Positions 24,651 to 34,032 of a DNA stretch of 64,000 nucleotides are shown here, piece after piece; position 1 is the stretch's first letter, and each line of letters begins with the position of its first letter. A model generated the notes under the pieces. It was not told the DNA's origin. It worked only from the letters and a program-made list of their open reading frames with translations, and did not search any database. The position numbers were made by a program, and so were the translations under genes. Source of the stretch: JANOZM01 sp031429355 (lineage in GTDB: Bacteria > Pseudomonadota > Gammaproteobacteria > Burkholderiales > Burkholderiaceae_E); NCBI GenBank assembly GCA_031429355.1, contig JANOZM010000004.1, forward strand, positions 62,001 through 126,000. The letters are read 5' to 3'.

Positions 24651-25223
24651 TTACGCTATTTCTGCTTGAGCTGCGGCTCGTTTACTTTGCAATGAGGTTA
24701 CGAGCCGCCCAAGTCGTGCGTCGTGCACTCCTAATTGGTACAACGATTGAAAAGTATTAATTGCGTATTCGCAGTTTGGTCCGCGCGCGCCTTTGCAATT
24801 GGCAAGGCACGCCACTATTTCTTGCTCGCTTAAATGGGCATAGCCCACGTGAGCGCGGTTTGCAACGAAGGTTAAGGCTTTTACTTGGCGTCCGTCACGT
24901 AAGCGCGTGGTTAACAGTTTAGGGGTGTAGATGTCTTGCACCATTTCGCGTGCGTACAAGCGGTCGATAGCTTCGCGATGGTGTCCTGGAGCGATTTTAA
25001 ACGCCACTCCGTCAACGCTACCGCCAATGTCTAACCCAAGTACTACCCCAGGTTTTTCTGGGGTTCCACGGTACATTGTCGAGCGTACACAAAATGCGCG
25101 GTGGTAGCCATGGACGCGTGCCAATCCCGACTCTGAATAGTCGAAGTCAGGGTTCCAAATTAATGAGCCGTAGGCGAAAACCCAATCGGCATACAGCGGC
25201 TCGGCGCACGAAGTTTCTTGCAT
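24651..25223 (-). CDS. chaC: ChaC-like gamma-glutamylcyclotransferase
   Basis: ChaC enzymes cleave glutathione to 5-oxoproline and Cys-Gly. Typical features are the N-terminal FAYGSLIWNPDFDY, GYHRAFCVRSTMYRGTPEKPG, GLDIGGSVDGVAFKI, the catalytic-region glutamate in LYAREMV, and the GPNCEYAINT segment. The length of 190 residues fits the cytoplasmic bacterial form. The gene stands alone on the minus strand, divergent from the small DUF3717-like gene. Confidence 0.92.
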   Translation of the reverse strand: MQETSCAEPLYADWVFAYGSLIWNPDFDYSESGLARVHGYHRAFCVRSTMYRGTPEKPGVVLGLDIGGSVDGVAFKIAPGHHREAIDRLYAREMVQDIYTPKLLTTRLRDGRQVKALTFVANRAHVGYAHLSEQEIVACLANCKGARGPNCEYAINTFQSLYQLGVHDARLGRLVTSLQSKRAAAQAEIA

Positions 25224-25318
25224 GATTGAACACTTTAGCGAAAACTTCTAAAAAGCGTTAGTCATCGGCGGTAACTGTCGGTTTTTTGCAGATTAATGGT
25301 CGCATCTAGGAGTGTTCA

Positions 25319-25510
25319 ATGTTGGTTGCAGAGCTAGAAGCGTTGATCAATAGCGTACGTAATACCCATCCGGCTAGCGGAAGTGAGGCGGCGTTAAGCC
25401 GTGAAGTGGCGTTGTTGGCGGGGATTTATGGCCGCCTTATTTATTTTCGTTTAAGCGATACGCAGCAACTTGCCCTCACTGCGGCAGAGCAAGATGCTCT
25501 ACAGAAGTGA
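25319..25510 (+). CDS. Small DUF3717-like protein
   Basis: A 63-residue protein with a good ribosome binding site (AGGAG at about 25307-25311). The sequence pattern LEALINSVRNTHPASGSE, then LSREVALLAGIYGRLIYF, follows the DUF3717 outline of Burkholderiales (acidic Ile-x-x-Ala-Ile-Asn start, then a helix with Leu-Ala-x-x-Tyr). Function unknown; probably a small all-helical cytoplasmic protein. It is convergent with topB, 17 bases apart. Confidence 0.65.
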   Translation: MLVAELEALINSVRNTHPASGSEAALSREVALLAGIYGRLIYFRLSDTQQLALTAAEQDALQK

Positions 25511-25527
25511 AGGTAAGGTGGGATTGC

Positions 25528-28347
25528 TTATTTGGCCTTTTTTGCTGCCGCTTTTTTAGCGGCGGGCTTTTTTGCTGCAGGTTTCTTAGCTGCTACTGAC
25601 TTAGTAGCTACCGATTTAGCAACTAGCGGCTTAGCAACTACTGATTTAGTAGCGGCTGTTTTGGTTGCAACAGTCTTGGCAGCTGGCTTTTTTGCTGCGC
25701 TAGTCTTAGTGGCGTCTTTTTTAGCCACAACTTTTTTGGCCGGGGCTTTGGCGGCAACTTTTGCAACAGCTTTCACCACGGCTTTTTTGCCGACAGTCGT
25801 TTTAGATACTTTACCTGCGGCTTCGTCAGCTGCACCCTCTGCACTTGCTACTGCTTTCTTTGCGCCTGCTTTTTTAGTGGCTGCAGGGTCTTTTGCTGCA
25901 CGTTGCTCAAACTCGAAACTTGTTTTGCCTTCTGGCCCTTTGACCAAATAGGCCTTGAACTTGCGGCGTGTACGTGAAGAAATAAACCCAAGTAGCAAAT
26001 CGGTTTTGCCTTCGGTTAGCAGCTTGGTCATTTGCGCGGGTTCGATGGGTTGCTGCAAAATAATTTTGCCCGAACGGAAGTCACAACTCTTGCCAGCACC
26101 AACCGATTTTTCGCAGACATAACTCATGCCGTGCTCATAGACATTCGAGCTACATTTAGGACACGAACCAAGTGATTGTTGTGCAGAAAAATCGTAAACA
26201 ACGTCGGAATCCTCATCGTCGTTTGATTGTCCAAAATCAAACTCTAATTTGTGCTCGCCGGTAATTTTTAAAATAGCAGCAAACGGTCGACCAATTTTGC
26301 TGCGAAATCCTTGCAATGGCCCGATTAACTTTTCGGTCAACAAAGTCTCAACTTCTGGAATCTCGAACTGTCGACTACCCGGTGTTTTGCTAATCGAAAA
26401 ATCGCACTTAGTACAAGCAAATCGGCGGTAGTTCTCGCGCACCTCTTGTCCGCATTTGGGACACGGTGCAACTAAGGTTGCGTAATCACCGGGCACGGTG
26501 TCCGCTTCATAGGTCTTGGCGCGTTCGACAATTTTTCGCGTCATCGCGCCAATTTCTTGCATAAAAGTATCGCGGTCTAATTGGCCTTTTTCCATTAACG
26601 CTAATTTAAATTCCCACTCGCCTGTTAGTGCGGGTAGGGTTAATTCAAGAACGCCCAAGCCACGCAGTAAAGTCAGTAATTGAAAACCTTTGGCCGTTGG
26701 AATAATTTCGCGGCCTTCGCGGTACAAATAATTTTCGGCAATTAAACCTTCAATAATCGCGGCGCGGGTTGCTGGCGTACCCAGACCCTTGCCGGCCATC
26801 GCTTCGCGCAACTCATCTTCTTCAATGGTCTTGCCAGCGCCTTCCATTGCCGAAAGCAAGGTAGCTTCCGAATAACGTGCGGGTGGTTTTGTTACCAATC
26901 CGACGGCTTGTGCCGCTGCGGTTTTTAAAACTTCGTTTGCAGGCAAGGCAATTAACGCGGTGTCGTCGCCTTCAACGGCTTCTTTTCCATAAATGGCTAA
27001 CCAACCGGGATTGACTAAAACGCGGCCTTCGGTTTTAAACAAATGCGTTTTAACCGTTGTAATGCGCGTAGTAACTAAATATTCGGCTGCTGGATAAAAG
27101 ATCGACAAAAACCGTTTAACCACCATGTCATACACTTTTTGCTCGGCCTCGGACAAGATTTTAGGTGCTTGAAGGGTCGGGATAATCGCAAAGTGATCTG
27201 AAATTTTACTGTTGTCAAAGACCCGCTTGTTTTTAGGATTTACCCAATTGCTGGTGCCGATTTTTCTCGCGAATAGACCGTAATCAGGTGCATCTTCCAA
27301 TTGGACTAAGGTTTGTTTAACGGTCTCTACATAATCTTCTGGCAATGCACGCGAGTCAGTTCGCGGGTAAGTTAATACTTTATGGCGCTCGTACAAAGCC
27401 TGAGCAATCGACAACGTTGTTTTAGCTGAAAAACCAAAACGACCATTGGCCTCGCGTTGTAAGCTAGTCAAATCAAATAGCGCTGGGGCCATTTGATTGC
27501 TTGGTTTGGATTCGTCTACTGCTTTTGCGGGTTGACCCAAACATTCAGCTGCAATTTGTTCGGCCGTTGCTTTGTCCCAAAGGCGCTCGGCTTTTAGCTC
27601 GGGATCGGTTTCATCTTTTTTAAACTTTGCATCGAACCAACGACCATCGTATTGGCCGTTTGATGCTGCGAAGCTAGCTTTAACTTCAAAATAATCGCGT
27701 GAAATAAAGCGTTTAATTTTTTCTTCACGCTCGACCACAACAGCCAATGTTGGCGTTTGCACGCGCCCCACGGTGGTTAGGTAAAAACCACCATCGCGTG
27801 AATTAAAAGCGGTCATGGCTCGGGTGCCATTAATACCCACTAACCAATCGGCTTCAGATCGGCAGCGAGCGGCGTCAGCTAATGGCAACATCGATTTGTC
27901 GGTGCGCAGTTTGGCAAAGCCATCTTTAATAGACTGTTGCGTCATCGACTGCAACCACAGACGCTGCACAGGTTGTTTAGCCTTGGCATGTTGCTGAATT
28001 AAACGAAAAATTAATTCGCCCTCGCGTCCCGCGTCACATGCATTAATGAGTGCATCGACGTCTTTTCGCTTAATTAGACGGGTTAAAAGTTTCAGCCGGT
28101 CTTCAGTTTTTGCGATGGGATTTAGCGCAAAATGCGGCGGAATAATAGGCAAGTTAGCAAATGACCACTTACCACGTTTAACGTCAAATTCCTCAGGGGC
28201 TTTGATTTCAACAAGGTGACCAACCGCCGAAGACAACACAAAGTCGTCGCTCTCGAAAAAGTCGTTTGTTTTCGTGAACCCGCCTAGTGCGCGGGCGATG
28301 TCGGCGGCAACCGAGGGTTTTTCTGCAATGATGAGGGCTTTGCCCAT
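25528..28347 (-). CDS. topB: DNA topoisomerase III with a histone-H1-like tail
   Basis: A type IA topoisomerase that decatenates DNA through a tyrosine-linked intermediate. The TOPRIM domain starts at the N-terminus (MGKALIIAEKPSVAADIARA; DAGREGELIFRLI); the active-site Tyr is in TYPRTDSRALPEDY. Two zinc-ribbon-like segments follow (CPKCGQ..CTKCDF and CPKCSS..CDF). The start at 28347 removes five non-conserved residues. The last 130 residues (25531-25920) are a Lys/Ala/Pro tail of short repeats (KKPAAKKPAAKKAAAKKAK), resembling histone H1 and probably binding DNA without sequence preference. It lies next to dprA. Confidence 0.95.
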   Translation of the reverse strand: MGKALIIAEKPSVAADIARALGGFTKTNDFFESDDFVLSSAVGHLVEIKAPEEFDVKRGKWSFANLPIIPPHFALNPIAKTEDRLKLLTRLIKRKDVDALINACDAGREGELIFRLIQQHAKAKQPVQRLWLQSMTQQSIKDGFAKLRTDKSMLPLADAARCRSEADWLVGINGTRAMTAFNSRDGGFYLTTVGRVQTPTLAVVVEREEKIKRFISRDYFEVKASFAASNGQYDGRWFDAKFKKDETDPELKAERLWDKATAEQIAAECLGQPAKAVDESKPSNQMAPALFDLTSLQREANGRFGFSAKTTLSIAQALYERHKVLTYPRTDSRALPEDYVETVKQTLVQLEDAPDYGLFARKIGTSNWVNPKNKRVFDNSKISDHFAIIPTLQAPKILSEAEQKVYDMVVKRFLSIFYPAAEYLVTTRITTVKTHLFKTEGRVLVNPGWLAIYGKEAVEGDDTALIALPANEVLKTAAAQAVGLVTKPPARYSEATLLSAMEGAGKTIEEDELREAMAGKGLGTPATRAAIIEGLIAENYLYREGREIIPTAKGFQLLTLLRGLGVLELTLPALTGEWEFKLALMEKGQLDRDTFMQEIGAMTRKIVERAKTYEADTVPGDYATLVAPCPKCGQEVRENYRRFACTKCDFSISKTPGSRQFEIPEVETLLTEKLIGPLQGFRSKIGRPFAAILKITGEHKLEFDFGQSNDDEDSDVVYDFSAQQSLGSCPKCSSNVYEHGMSYVCEKSVGAGKSCDFRSGKIILQQPIEPAQMTKLLTEGKTDLLLGFISSRTRRKFKAYLVKGPEGKTSFEFEQRAAKDPAATKKAGAKKAVASAEGAADEAAGKVSKTTVGKKAVVKAVAKVAAKAPAKKVVAKKDATKTSAAKKPAAKTVATKTAATKSVVAKPLVAKSVATKSVAAKKPAAKKPAAKKAAAKKAK

Positions 28348-28428
28348 AAACTGGTCAATCACTTGGGTAAAAGAGGCCGAATCATAAGTGCCAGCCGCCT
28401 AATTAAGCAAGTAGCAACCGATATTTAG

Positions 28429-29670
28429 CTAATTTTTTCGAAAAAACCGCCCATCGAGCGTGCGCTCAACTAGGCCACTAAGCTCCCAATCGCAAAGGCG
28501 CTCGAACCAGACCGATAAAGATTCGCCGCTAATTTCAACCAAGGTTTGAACACTAACGGGACTGTGGCCAACCCAATGCAGGCCCGTAGCTTCGAGTGGA
28601 TTGGACGGCTGGTTTGCAGCGCGGGATTTTGTGCCATCTGAATTTACTGGTGTCGAACTTGTAAATTGTGAGTTAGCGAAAAGGGAGCCAGCAAACTGAT
28701 TTTTCGGCAAAGCGCTTAAAATATCTTGAACTTGCTCTACCAAATGAGCACCGTTTTTAATCAAATAGTGGCAACCTTTGCCCACAGGGCTATGGATTGA
28801 ATTAGGAATTGCAAAAATCTCTTTACCCATTTCGAGTGCCTGATTTGCAGTAATTAGCGAGCCGCTTTCGCGCGCGGCCTCGACCACAAGTAAACCGAGG
28901 CTTAGGCCAGCAATAATGCGGTTACGTAAAGGAAAGTGATGTTTACGTGGGCCCATACCCAACGCGAATTCGGACACAACGCAGCCGTTGTTTTGAATTA
29001 GATCGTTTAAGCGCCGATTTTGCTCTGGGTAACACAGGTCAATACCCGTACCAATGACGGCGATTGTTGAAGCGCATTGCAGGTGCTTCTTTTGCGGGAT
29101 ATTTTCGCTGCTTTGATCGTCACTAGCTTGGCTGTTGTTAAAAGCCACCAATGCCCCACGATGGGCCGCCGAATCAATTCCGCTGGCCATACCGGAAACA
29201 ATAGTCAGCCCCAGCTGGGCAAGTTCTTGTGCGAATTGCTGTGCGGTTTGGAGGCCTAATGCGCTTGCGTTGCGGCTACCGACAATAGCAAAACAGGGTT
29301 GGTTTAGCCATTGTGGGTCACCAGCAACATAAAGTAAAAGAGGTGGACTAAAGCTAGTGCGTAATGAAGCCGGGTAGCGCGGGTCGGTGATGCTTATTAA
29401 GTGATGATTGGGTTTAAGTTGCCATTCCATCGCCAAATCAATTCGCGCTTCGGTCGCTGGGTCGGTTGTAAGCGCTTGATTCAGCAAATTTGTGTTTAAG
29501 CCGCTATACGCGCTGCCGTTGTTGATTTGTTCAGACCAGGCACTTGGGAATAATGCGCGGCGTTGAGCGGGCTTAAAATTATCATTTAATGAAATAGCTA
29601 GCCAAGCCTGAAGGCTGAGCTCGGCTTGTTCATTGTTTGCGCTGGCTTGAAAAAGGTTGTGTTGCGGCAT
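28429..29670 (-). CDS. dprA: DNA-processing protein DprA
   Basis: DprA protects incoming single-stranded DNA and loads RecA during natural transformation. The Rossmann-like core shows GSRNASALGLQTAQQFAQ, IVSGMASGIDSAAHRGAL, AVIGTGIDLCYPEQN, and FPLRNRIIAGLS. After a linker with QFAGSLFANSQFTSS, the C-terminal winged-helix region (about residues 350-413) ends FFRKN. An N-terminal domain of about 100 residues precedes the core. The length of 413 is within the normal range. Upstream on the same strand is the LysM gene, separated by a terminator; the smg gene that often follows dprA in Betaproteobacteria is absent. Confidence 0.95.
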   Translation of the reverse strand: MPQHNLFQASANNEQAELSLQAWLAISLNDNFKPAQRRALFPSAWSEQINNGSAYSGLNTNLLNQALTTDPATEARIDLAMEWQLKPNHHLISITDPRYPASLRTSFSPPLLLYVAGDPQWLNQPCFAIVGSRNASALGLQTAQQFAQELAQLGLTIVSGMASGIDSAAHRGALVAFNNSQASDDQSSENIPQKKHLQCASTIAVIGTGIDLCYPEQNRRLNDLIQNNGCVVSEFALGMGPRKHHFPLRNRIIAGLSLGLLVVEAARESGSLITANQALEMGKEIFAIPNSIHSPVGKGCHYLIKNGAHLVEQVQDILSALPKNQFAGSLFANSQFTSSTPVNSDGTKSRAANQPSNPLEATGLHWVGHSPVSVQTLVEISGESLSVWFERLCDWELSGLVERTLDGRFFRKN

Positions 29671-29722
29671 CTACCGTCTCGATCAAAGTTTGATCAATCA
29701 TAGGTATTTACCAGTCACAAAA

Positions 29723-29758
29723 CAATTGAGCCAACGACCTAGGCCGTTGGCTCAATTG
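29723..29758 (-). terminator. Intrinsic terminator after the LysM gene
   Basis: CAATTGAGCCAACG (29723-29736) and CGTTGGCTCAATTG (29745-29758) are perfect inverted copies with an 8-base loop. Read on the minus strand the stem is followed by TTTTGTG, so it would end the LysM transcript before dprA; on the plus strand TTTTTT also lies just beyond (about 29761-29766). Confidence 0.75.
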
Positions 29759-29779
29759 AATTTTTTAAACACTTGGTCG

Positions 29780-30859
29780 TTACGGGGTTTTAACAGTTGC
29801 ACCCACTGGTACAACGTTTTCCGCATCCATAATTAGACCATATGCAATTCGCTCAAAGACGCGAAACACGAGTAAGTGGCCAATTGTTTCGTTAGGTAAC
29901 TTAACGCGCTCGGCCTTGGGGCTTTCGCGGTCGACTACGGTAGCTCCAGTGCTTTGGATTGCCAGCACGTGCCCTACCTCGATACCTTGGGTTGCACCAA
30001 TGTTAAAACTAACAACACTATTTTTACCCGCTTGGGATACGCCGCGATAAACCTGCAGGATTTTGCCTTGCAAAGCTTTTTCGGGCGGGCGCGGAGCGTA
30101 AGTTAGCGTTCTGGTTTTATCAATTGGTAATAAACGATCGCCAACACCAACCTCTTCTTTGACCGAGGTCAAACGCATACGGGCTGGATCGCCGTTGCTC
30201 TCAATGCGACCGGTGCCCACAAACAGAGCTTCGTGACCTAAGACTTCACGAGTATCCGGATCGACGATCGGTTTGGCATTGCGATAAATGTGCCACTCGG
30301 AAGCGTTGTCTTTTAAACCACGTACATAAGCAAGTTCGCCAGCCGCTAAAAATACGCGGCCTTCTTGCGTTGCCATTACTCGGGGTGCATCGGCCATTTC
30401 TTTCGCGCTCACCACTAATGGGCGGTTCAGGAAAGGCTCGATAGCTAGGGCATTAATTGTAGGGATCGGTGAACGGTCTAAACCGTCGGCACGCGTTTGT
30501 GGGCTCATTCGAACGGTTGTGGATGAGGTGGTAGTGCCATCTGATCCAACTGCTTTGCCTAAACGTAAGCGTGGGTTACCGCCATTCATGTCCAAGTAGA
30601 CAACATCGCCAGGATAAATTAAATGGGGATTACGAATTTGTTCTTTGTTGAGCTGCCAAACTTCTGGCCACCGCCACGGCTTTTGCAAAAATTTGCCAGC
30701 AATACCCCACAGGGTGTCACCTTTTACAACGGTGTGTCGGTCCGGCGCATTCGCAGAAATTTCGACAGGGGGCGTACCACCCGCCGGCTGTGCGAAACTA
30801 GAGGCGCTGGCCGAAACTAAAATGCTCGCCACGAGGAGGCGCATGCTAAAATTTTTCAT
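29780..30859 (-). CDS. Secreted LysM-domain protein
   Basis: The start at 30859 gives 359 residues and a normal signal peptide (MRLLVASILVSASASSFAQP). A LysM domain follows at about residues 40-90 (HTVVKGDTLWGIAGKFL, NPHLIYPGDVVYL), predicted to bind peptidoglycan. The remaining 260 residues are a beta-rich domain found in Burkholderiales proteins encoded beside dprA and def; its role is unknown. It is divergent from def across about 140 bases, which should hold both promoters. Confidence 0.88.
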   Translation of the reverse strand: MKNFSMRLLVASILVSASASSFAQPAGGTPPVEISANAPDRHTVVKGDTLWGIAGKFLQKPWRWPEVWQLNKEQIRNPHLIYPGDVVYLDMNGGNPRLRLGKAVGSDGTTTSSTTVRMSPQTRADGLDRSPIPTINALAIEPFLNRPLVVSAKEMADAPRVMATQEGRVFLAAGELAYVRGLKDNASEWHIYRNAKPIVDPDTREVLGHEALFVGTGRIESNGDPARMRLTSVKEEVGVGDRLLPIDKTRTLTYAPRPPEKALQGKILQVYRGVSQAGKNSVVSFNIGATQGIEVGHVLAIQSTGATVVDRESPKAERVKLPNETIGHLLVFRVFERIAYGLIMDAENVVPVGATVKTP

Positions 30860-31003
30860 GGATGGGGCTGGTAGTAAAACGGACTCATGAATCAACACCG
30901 ACCGATAGGAAATTTCCCGCCGGTTAGCTCATAAAACGCTTCAGATTGTGCCCGTAATTACTTGATCCTGCAAGGATTCTTGCTAAACGGTAGATTTCGC
31001 CCG

Positions 31004-31519
31004 ATGACCGCACTTACTATATTGAAATACCCCGACGCACGCTTGCATACCAAAGCTAAGCGCGTGACGCAGTTTGATGAACGCTTAATTCAGCTCGTTC
31101 GCGACATGGCTCAGACTATGTACGACGCGCCGGGCATTGGCTTGGCTGCGACACAAGTGGATGTTCACGAACAAATAATCGTAATCGATACCAGCGAAGA
31201 GAAAAACCAACTCCAAGTTTTCGTCAACCCCGAAATTATTAGCGAAAGCCAAGACACCAAGGTTTTTGACGAAGGCTGTCTTTCAGTCCCTGGAATTTAC
31301 GAAGATGTCGAGCGCCCCGATCGCGTTACCGTTCGCGCTGTCGATCAACACGGCAAAACCTTCACCAAAGAGTGCGATGGTTTGATGGCTGTTTGTATTC
31401 AACACGAAATGGATCATTTGCAAGGTATCGTGTTTGTAAAGTACTTGTCGCGATTAAAGCAGAGCCGAATTCGCAGCAAAATGCTTAAGCAAGATCGTAA
31501 AGATCAAGACGCCGCGTGA
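31004..31519 (+). CDS. def: Peptide deformylase
   Basis: Removes the formyl group from the N-terminal methionine of new proteins. The ATG at 31004 gives 171 residues (MTALTILKYPDARL), the usual length. All three motifs are intact: GIGLAATQV (residues 44-52), EGCLSVPG with metal ligand Cys92, and QHEMDHLQG with His134, catalytic Glu135 and His138. It overlaps fmt by 4 bases (GTGA), so translation is coupled. Confidence 0.97.
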   Translation: MTALTILKYPDARLHTKAKRVTQFDERLIQLVRDMAQTMYDAPGIGLAATQVDVHEQIIVIDTSEEKNQLQVFVNPEIISESQDTKVFDEGCLSVPGIYEDVERPDRVTVRAVDQHGKTFTKECDGLMAVCIQHEMDHLQGIVFVKYLSRLKQSRIRSKMLKQDRKDQDAA

Positions 31520-32469
31520 AAATAATTTTTGCGGGCACACCAGAGTTTGCACGTTCTGCGCTTTTGGCACTAATTCAAACCAAGCACGAAGTGGTTTGTG
31601 TTTACACGCAGCCAGATCGTCCAGCCGGCCGCGGGATGCAACTCAAACCTAGCCCAGTTAAAGCGCTCGCTTTAGAGCATAGTTTGCCAGTCGAACAGCC
31701 CTTGTCGTTACGCAAAAGCGAAGCTTTTGACCAATTGCAAAACTATCCTTGTGATTTGATGGTCGTTGCGGCGTACGGTTTAATTTTGCCGCAAGCCGTT
31801 TTAGATTTCCCACGTTTAGGTTGCATTAACATTCATGCCAGTTTATTGCCGCGCTGGCGTGGTGCTGCACCAATCGTACGAGCCATCCAAGCAGGCGATG
31901 AAAAAACTGGCATCAGCATTATGCAAATGGAAGCTGGGCTTGATACCGGCCCATACTATTTACGCTACGAGCAGGTAATTGGCGTTACTGATAATGCTCA
32001 AGTGCTACACGACCAATTGGCAACCTTGGGTGCAAAGGCGTTAATAGATTCGTTGCCGATTGTTTTCGGCGCGCAAACCGTGCCAACGATACAACCCGAA
32101 ATCGGCGTAACGTACGCCCAAAAAATTCTTAAAGCTGAGGCACCTATTGATTGGGATCAAGCAGCTGTCACTATTGTGAACAAAGTTCGAGCATTCGATC
32201 CCTTTCCTGGAGCAACAACCGTTTTGAATCAAACAACCTTAAAAATATGGTCCGCGCACATTGGATTGCCACTTCAAGAAAATAGTGTGACGGTACCTGG
32301 CAAAGTAATCACTCTAAATACCGAGCACTTTGTTGTTGCTTGCAAAGAGGGTTTTGTTAATGTGACTGAGGCGCAATTGCCGGGTGGCAAACGATTGGCT
32401 GGCCGCGCGATGATGCAGGCGTTAACCGCGATAGCCGAACCACTCCATCTGCAAGCGCAGCTACTATGA
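31516..32469 (+). CDS. fmt: Methionyl-tRNA formyltransferase
   Basis: Formylates initiator Met-tRNA with 10-formyltetrahydrofolate. Starts at GTG 31516 overlapping the def stop. Typical motifs are MKIIFAGTPEFARSALLALI, the catalytic region NIHASLLPRWRGAAPI, QMEAGLDTGP, and the C-terminal domain with WDQAAVTIVNKVRAFDPFPG. Length 317 is standard. It overlaps rsmB by 4 bases, making a def-fmt-rsmB operon. Confidence 0.97.
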   Translation: MKIIFAGTPEFARSALLALIQTKHEVVCVYTQPDRPAGRGMQLKPSPVKALALEHSLPVEQPLSLRKSEAFDQLQNYPCDLMVVAAYGLILPQAVLDFPRLGCINIHASLLPRWRGAAPIVRAIQAGDEKTGISIMQMEAGLDTGPYYLRYEQVIGVTDNAQVLHDQLATLGAKALIDSLPIVFGAQTVPTIQPEIGVTYAQKILKAEAPIDWDQAAVTIVNKVRAFDPFPGATTVLNQTTLKIWSAHIGLPLQENSVTVPGKVITLNTEHFVVACKEGFVNVTEAQLPGGKRLAGRAMMQALTAIAEPLHLQAQLL

Positions 32470-34019
32470 GCGACGCCGAATCGAGCTTTAACGAAACTAC
32501 CAACCCCGCTCCTCATCGTGCAGCTTTGGGCCACGAAATGGCTACAGCCGCTTATGCCATTGTGCTGATGGCCCCACAGTTGCTAGCAGCGCCGGTGCGC
32601 AATAATAAAAATGCTGAGCCGCCAGTAAGCTTGCGTTTGCAAGAGGCGCTTCGGCAAGCCCACGTTTGGGCAGAATTACCGAGCCAGTCATTTCCAGCTA
32701 CCCAAGAACTAACTTATAGCGCAGTTCGGCAATTAGGGTTAACGGGTCGCTTGGTTGGCTTGTTAGTTCAAAAACCACCGGGCACTTACACCTTGCACTT
32801 TTTGCAAGTTGCATTAACGCAATTAATCTCGAACATTCGCTCGCCTGCTGTAGTGGTAGATCAGGCAGTTAGCATGGCCAAAGAAGTGCCTGAACTTGAA
32901 GGACAGGGTGGCTTTATCAATGGGCTGTTGCGCAAGTTTTTAAGAGAGCGCCAAAGCCTGCTAGCCCAAGCAAAAGTGCATCCCGAAGCAGCACACAATT
33001 TTCCGCAGTGGTGGCAAGACCGCTTGATTAAAGGTTGGGGCGTCGAGCTTGCGCAGGAAATTATGGCTAGTGCGCAATCGGCACCGCCGTTTACCCTGCG
33101 CATCAATCAACTTTGGGGTACTGCCCAGACTTACGCCAACTCAGAACTCTCTGCTGAAACACAAGATTCATCAGATACTTTAGTTGCGCCAGAAGGATCA
33201 ACAACAATAAAGCAAACCCGTACTATTGGTGCTATCGCTGGGAGTGCTGCCGTTATCTGGCCACCCTGCCCAGTTGATCTACTCGAAGGTTTTGCGCAAG
33301 GCTGGGTCAGCGTGCAAGACCTAGCGGCACAGCTGGCTGCACAGCTGTTGGATGTACAGCCGCAACATCATGTTTTAGACGCTTGCGCTGCGCCCGGCGG
33401 AAAAACCACCCACCTACTCGAGTACCAACCCAGCCGCTTAGTGGCTGCTGATGTCGAACCCGCGCGCTTAGCAAAAATTCGTGAAAACTTACAACGGTAT
33501 CAATCGTTCGGGGGAATGAATGTTGAATTGCTGCGGGTCGACCTTAAAAAGTTTGGGCCAAGCAATCGTGCTCAATTTGACCGGATATTGCTTGACGCGC
33601 CCTGTAGTGCTTCAGGCATCGTGCGGCGGCATCCTGATATCCGTTGGGTTCGCAAACGTGGTGATCTTGCGACACTAGTTGCCGAACAAAAGGCTTTGCT
33701 CGCTTCGCTTTGGCTAAGTTTGAAGCCGGGTGGTAAATTGCTCTATGCCACTTGCTCGGTTTTTCCCGAGGAAAATGATGATGTAGTGCGGGCTTTTGTT
33801 GACAAAACCACGGACGCGCACTGGATTAGCTTGTCCGCCCCGCTTGAAGGACTTAGGCTGGCACCCGGTCGCTCCAATTCGTTGCGGCTGTTACCTTCGG
33901 ATGGAGTTCGTTCTGGCCAAAGCCATACTCAAGATGAAAACGCCCAGTCGCAAACTAGTGAGCAGCCCACCCACGAGCACGATGGTTTTTATCTTGCTTT
34001 GTTGGAAAAGCGCATTTAA
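32466..34019 (+). CDS. rsmB: 16S rRNA (cytosine-967-C5) methyltransferase RsmB
   Basis: RsmB methylates C967 of 16S rRNA. The N-terminal NusB-like domain (about residues 20-190) is followed by a Rossmann methyltransferase: SAM motif DACAAPGGKTTHLLE, LLDAPCSASGIVRRHPD, and the catalytic-cysteine motif ATCSVFPEEND. At 517 residues it is about 90 longer than E. coli RsmB; the extra length is a non-conserved insert at about 220-260 (SELSAETQDSSDTLVAPEG) and a polar C-terminal insert (SGQSHTQDENAQSQTSEQ). It starts in a 4-base overlap with fmt. Confidence 0.95.
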   Translation: MSDAESSFNETTNPAPHRAALGHEMATAAYAIVLMAPQLLAAPVRNNKNAEPPVSLRLQEALRQAHVWAELPSQSFPATQELTYSAVRQLGLTGRLVGLLVQKPPGTYTLHFLQVALTQLISNIRSPAVVVDQAVSMAKEVPELEGQGGFINGLLRKFLRERQSLLAQAKVHPEAAHNFPQWWQDRLIKGWGVELAQEIMASAQSAPPFTLRINQLWGTAQTYANSELSAETQDSSDTLVAPEGSTTIKQTRTIGAIAGSAAVIWPPCPVDLLEGFAQGWVSVQDLAAQLAAQLLDVQPQHHVLDACAAPGGKTTHLLEYQPSRLVAADVEPARLAKIRENLQRYQSFGGMNVELLRVDLKKFGPSNRAQFDRILLDAPCSASGIVRRHPDIRWVRKRGDLATLVAEQKALLASLWLSLKPGGKLLYATCSVFPEENDDVVRAFVDKTTDAHWISLSAPLEGLRLAPGRSNSLRLLPSDGVRSGQSHTQDENAQSQTSEQPTHEHDGFYLALLEKRI

Positions 34020-34032
34020 TTGCGGCCGTGTT

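Noticed and set aside
25532..25951. 139-codon frame opposite the end of topB
   Set aside because: It is the complement of the Lys/Ala repeat tail, giving an artificial Ala/Phe-rich protein.
33796..34032. N-terminal extension of the DUF4390 protein back to 33796
   Set aside because: It runs inside rsmB in another frame and would destroy the signal peptide; TTG at 34033 is a better start.
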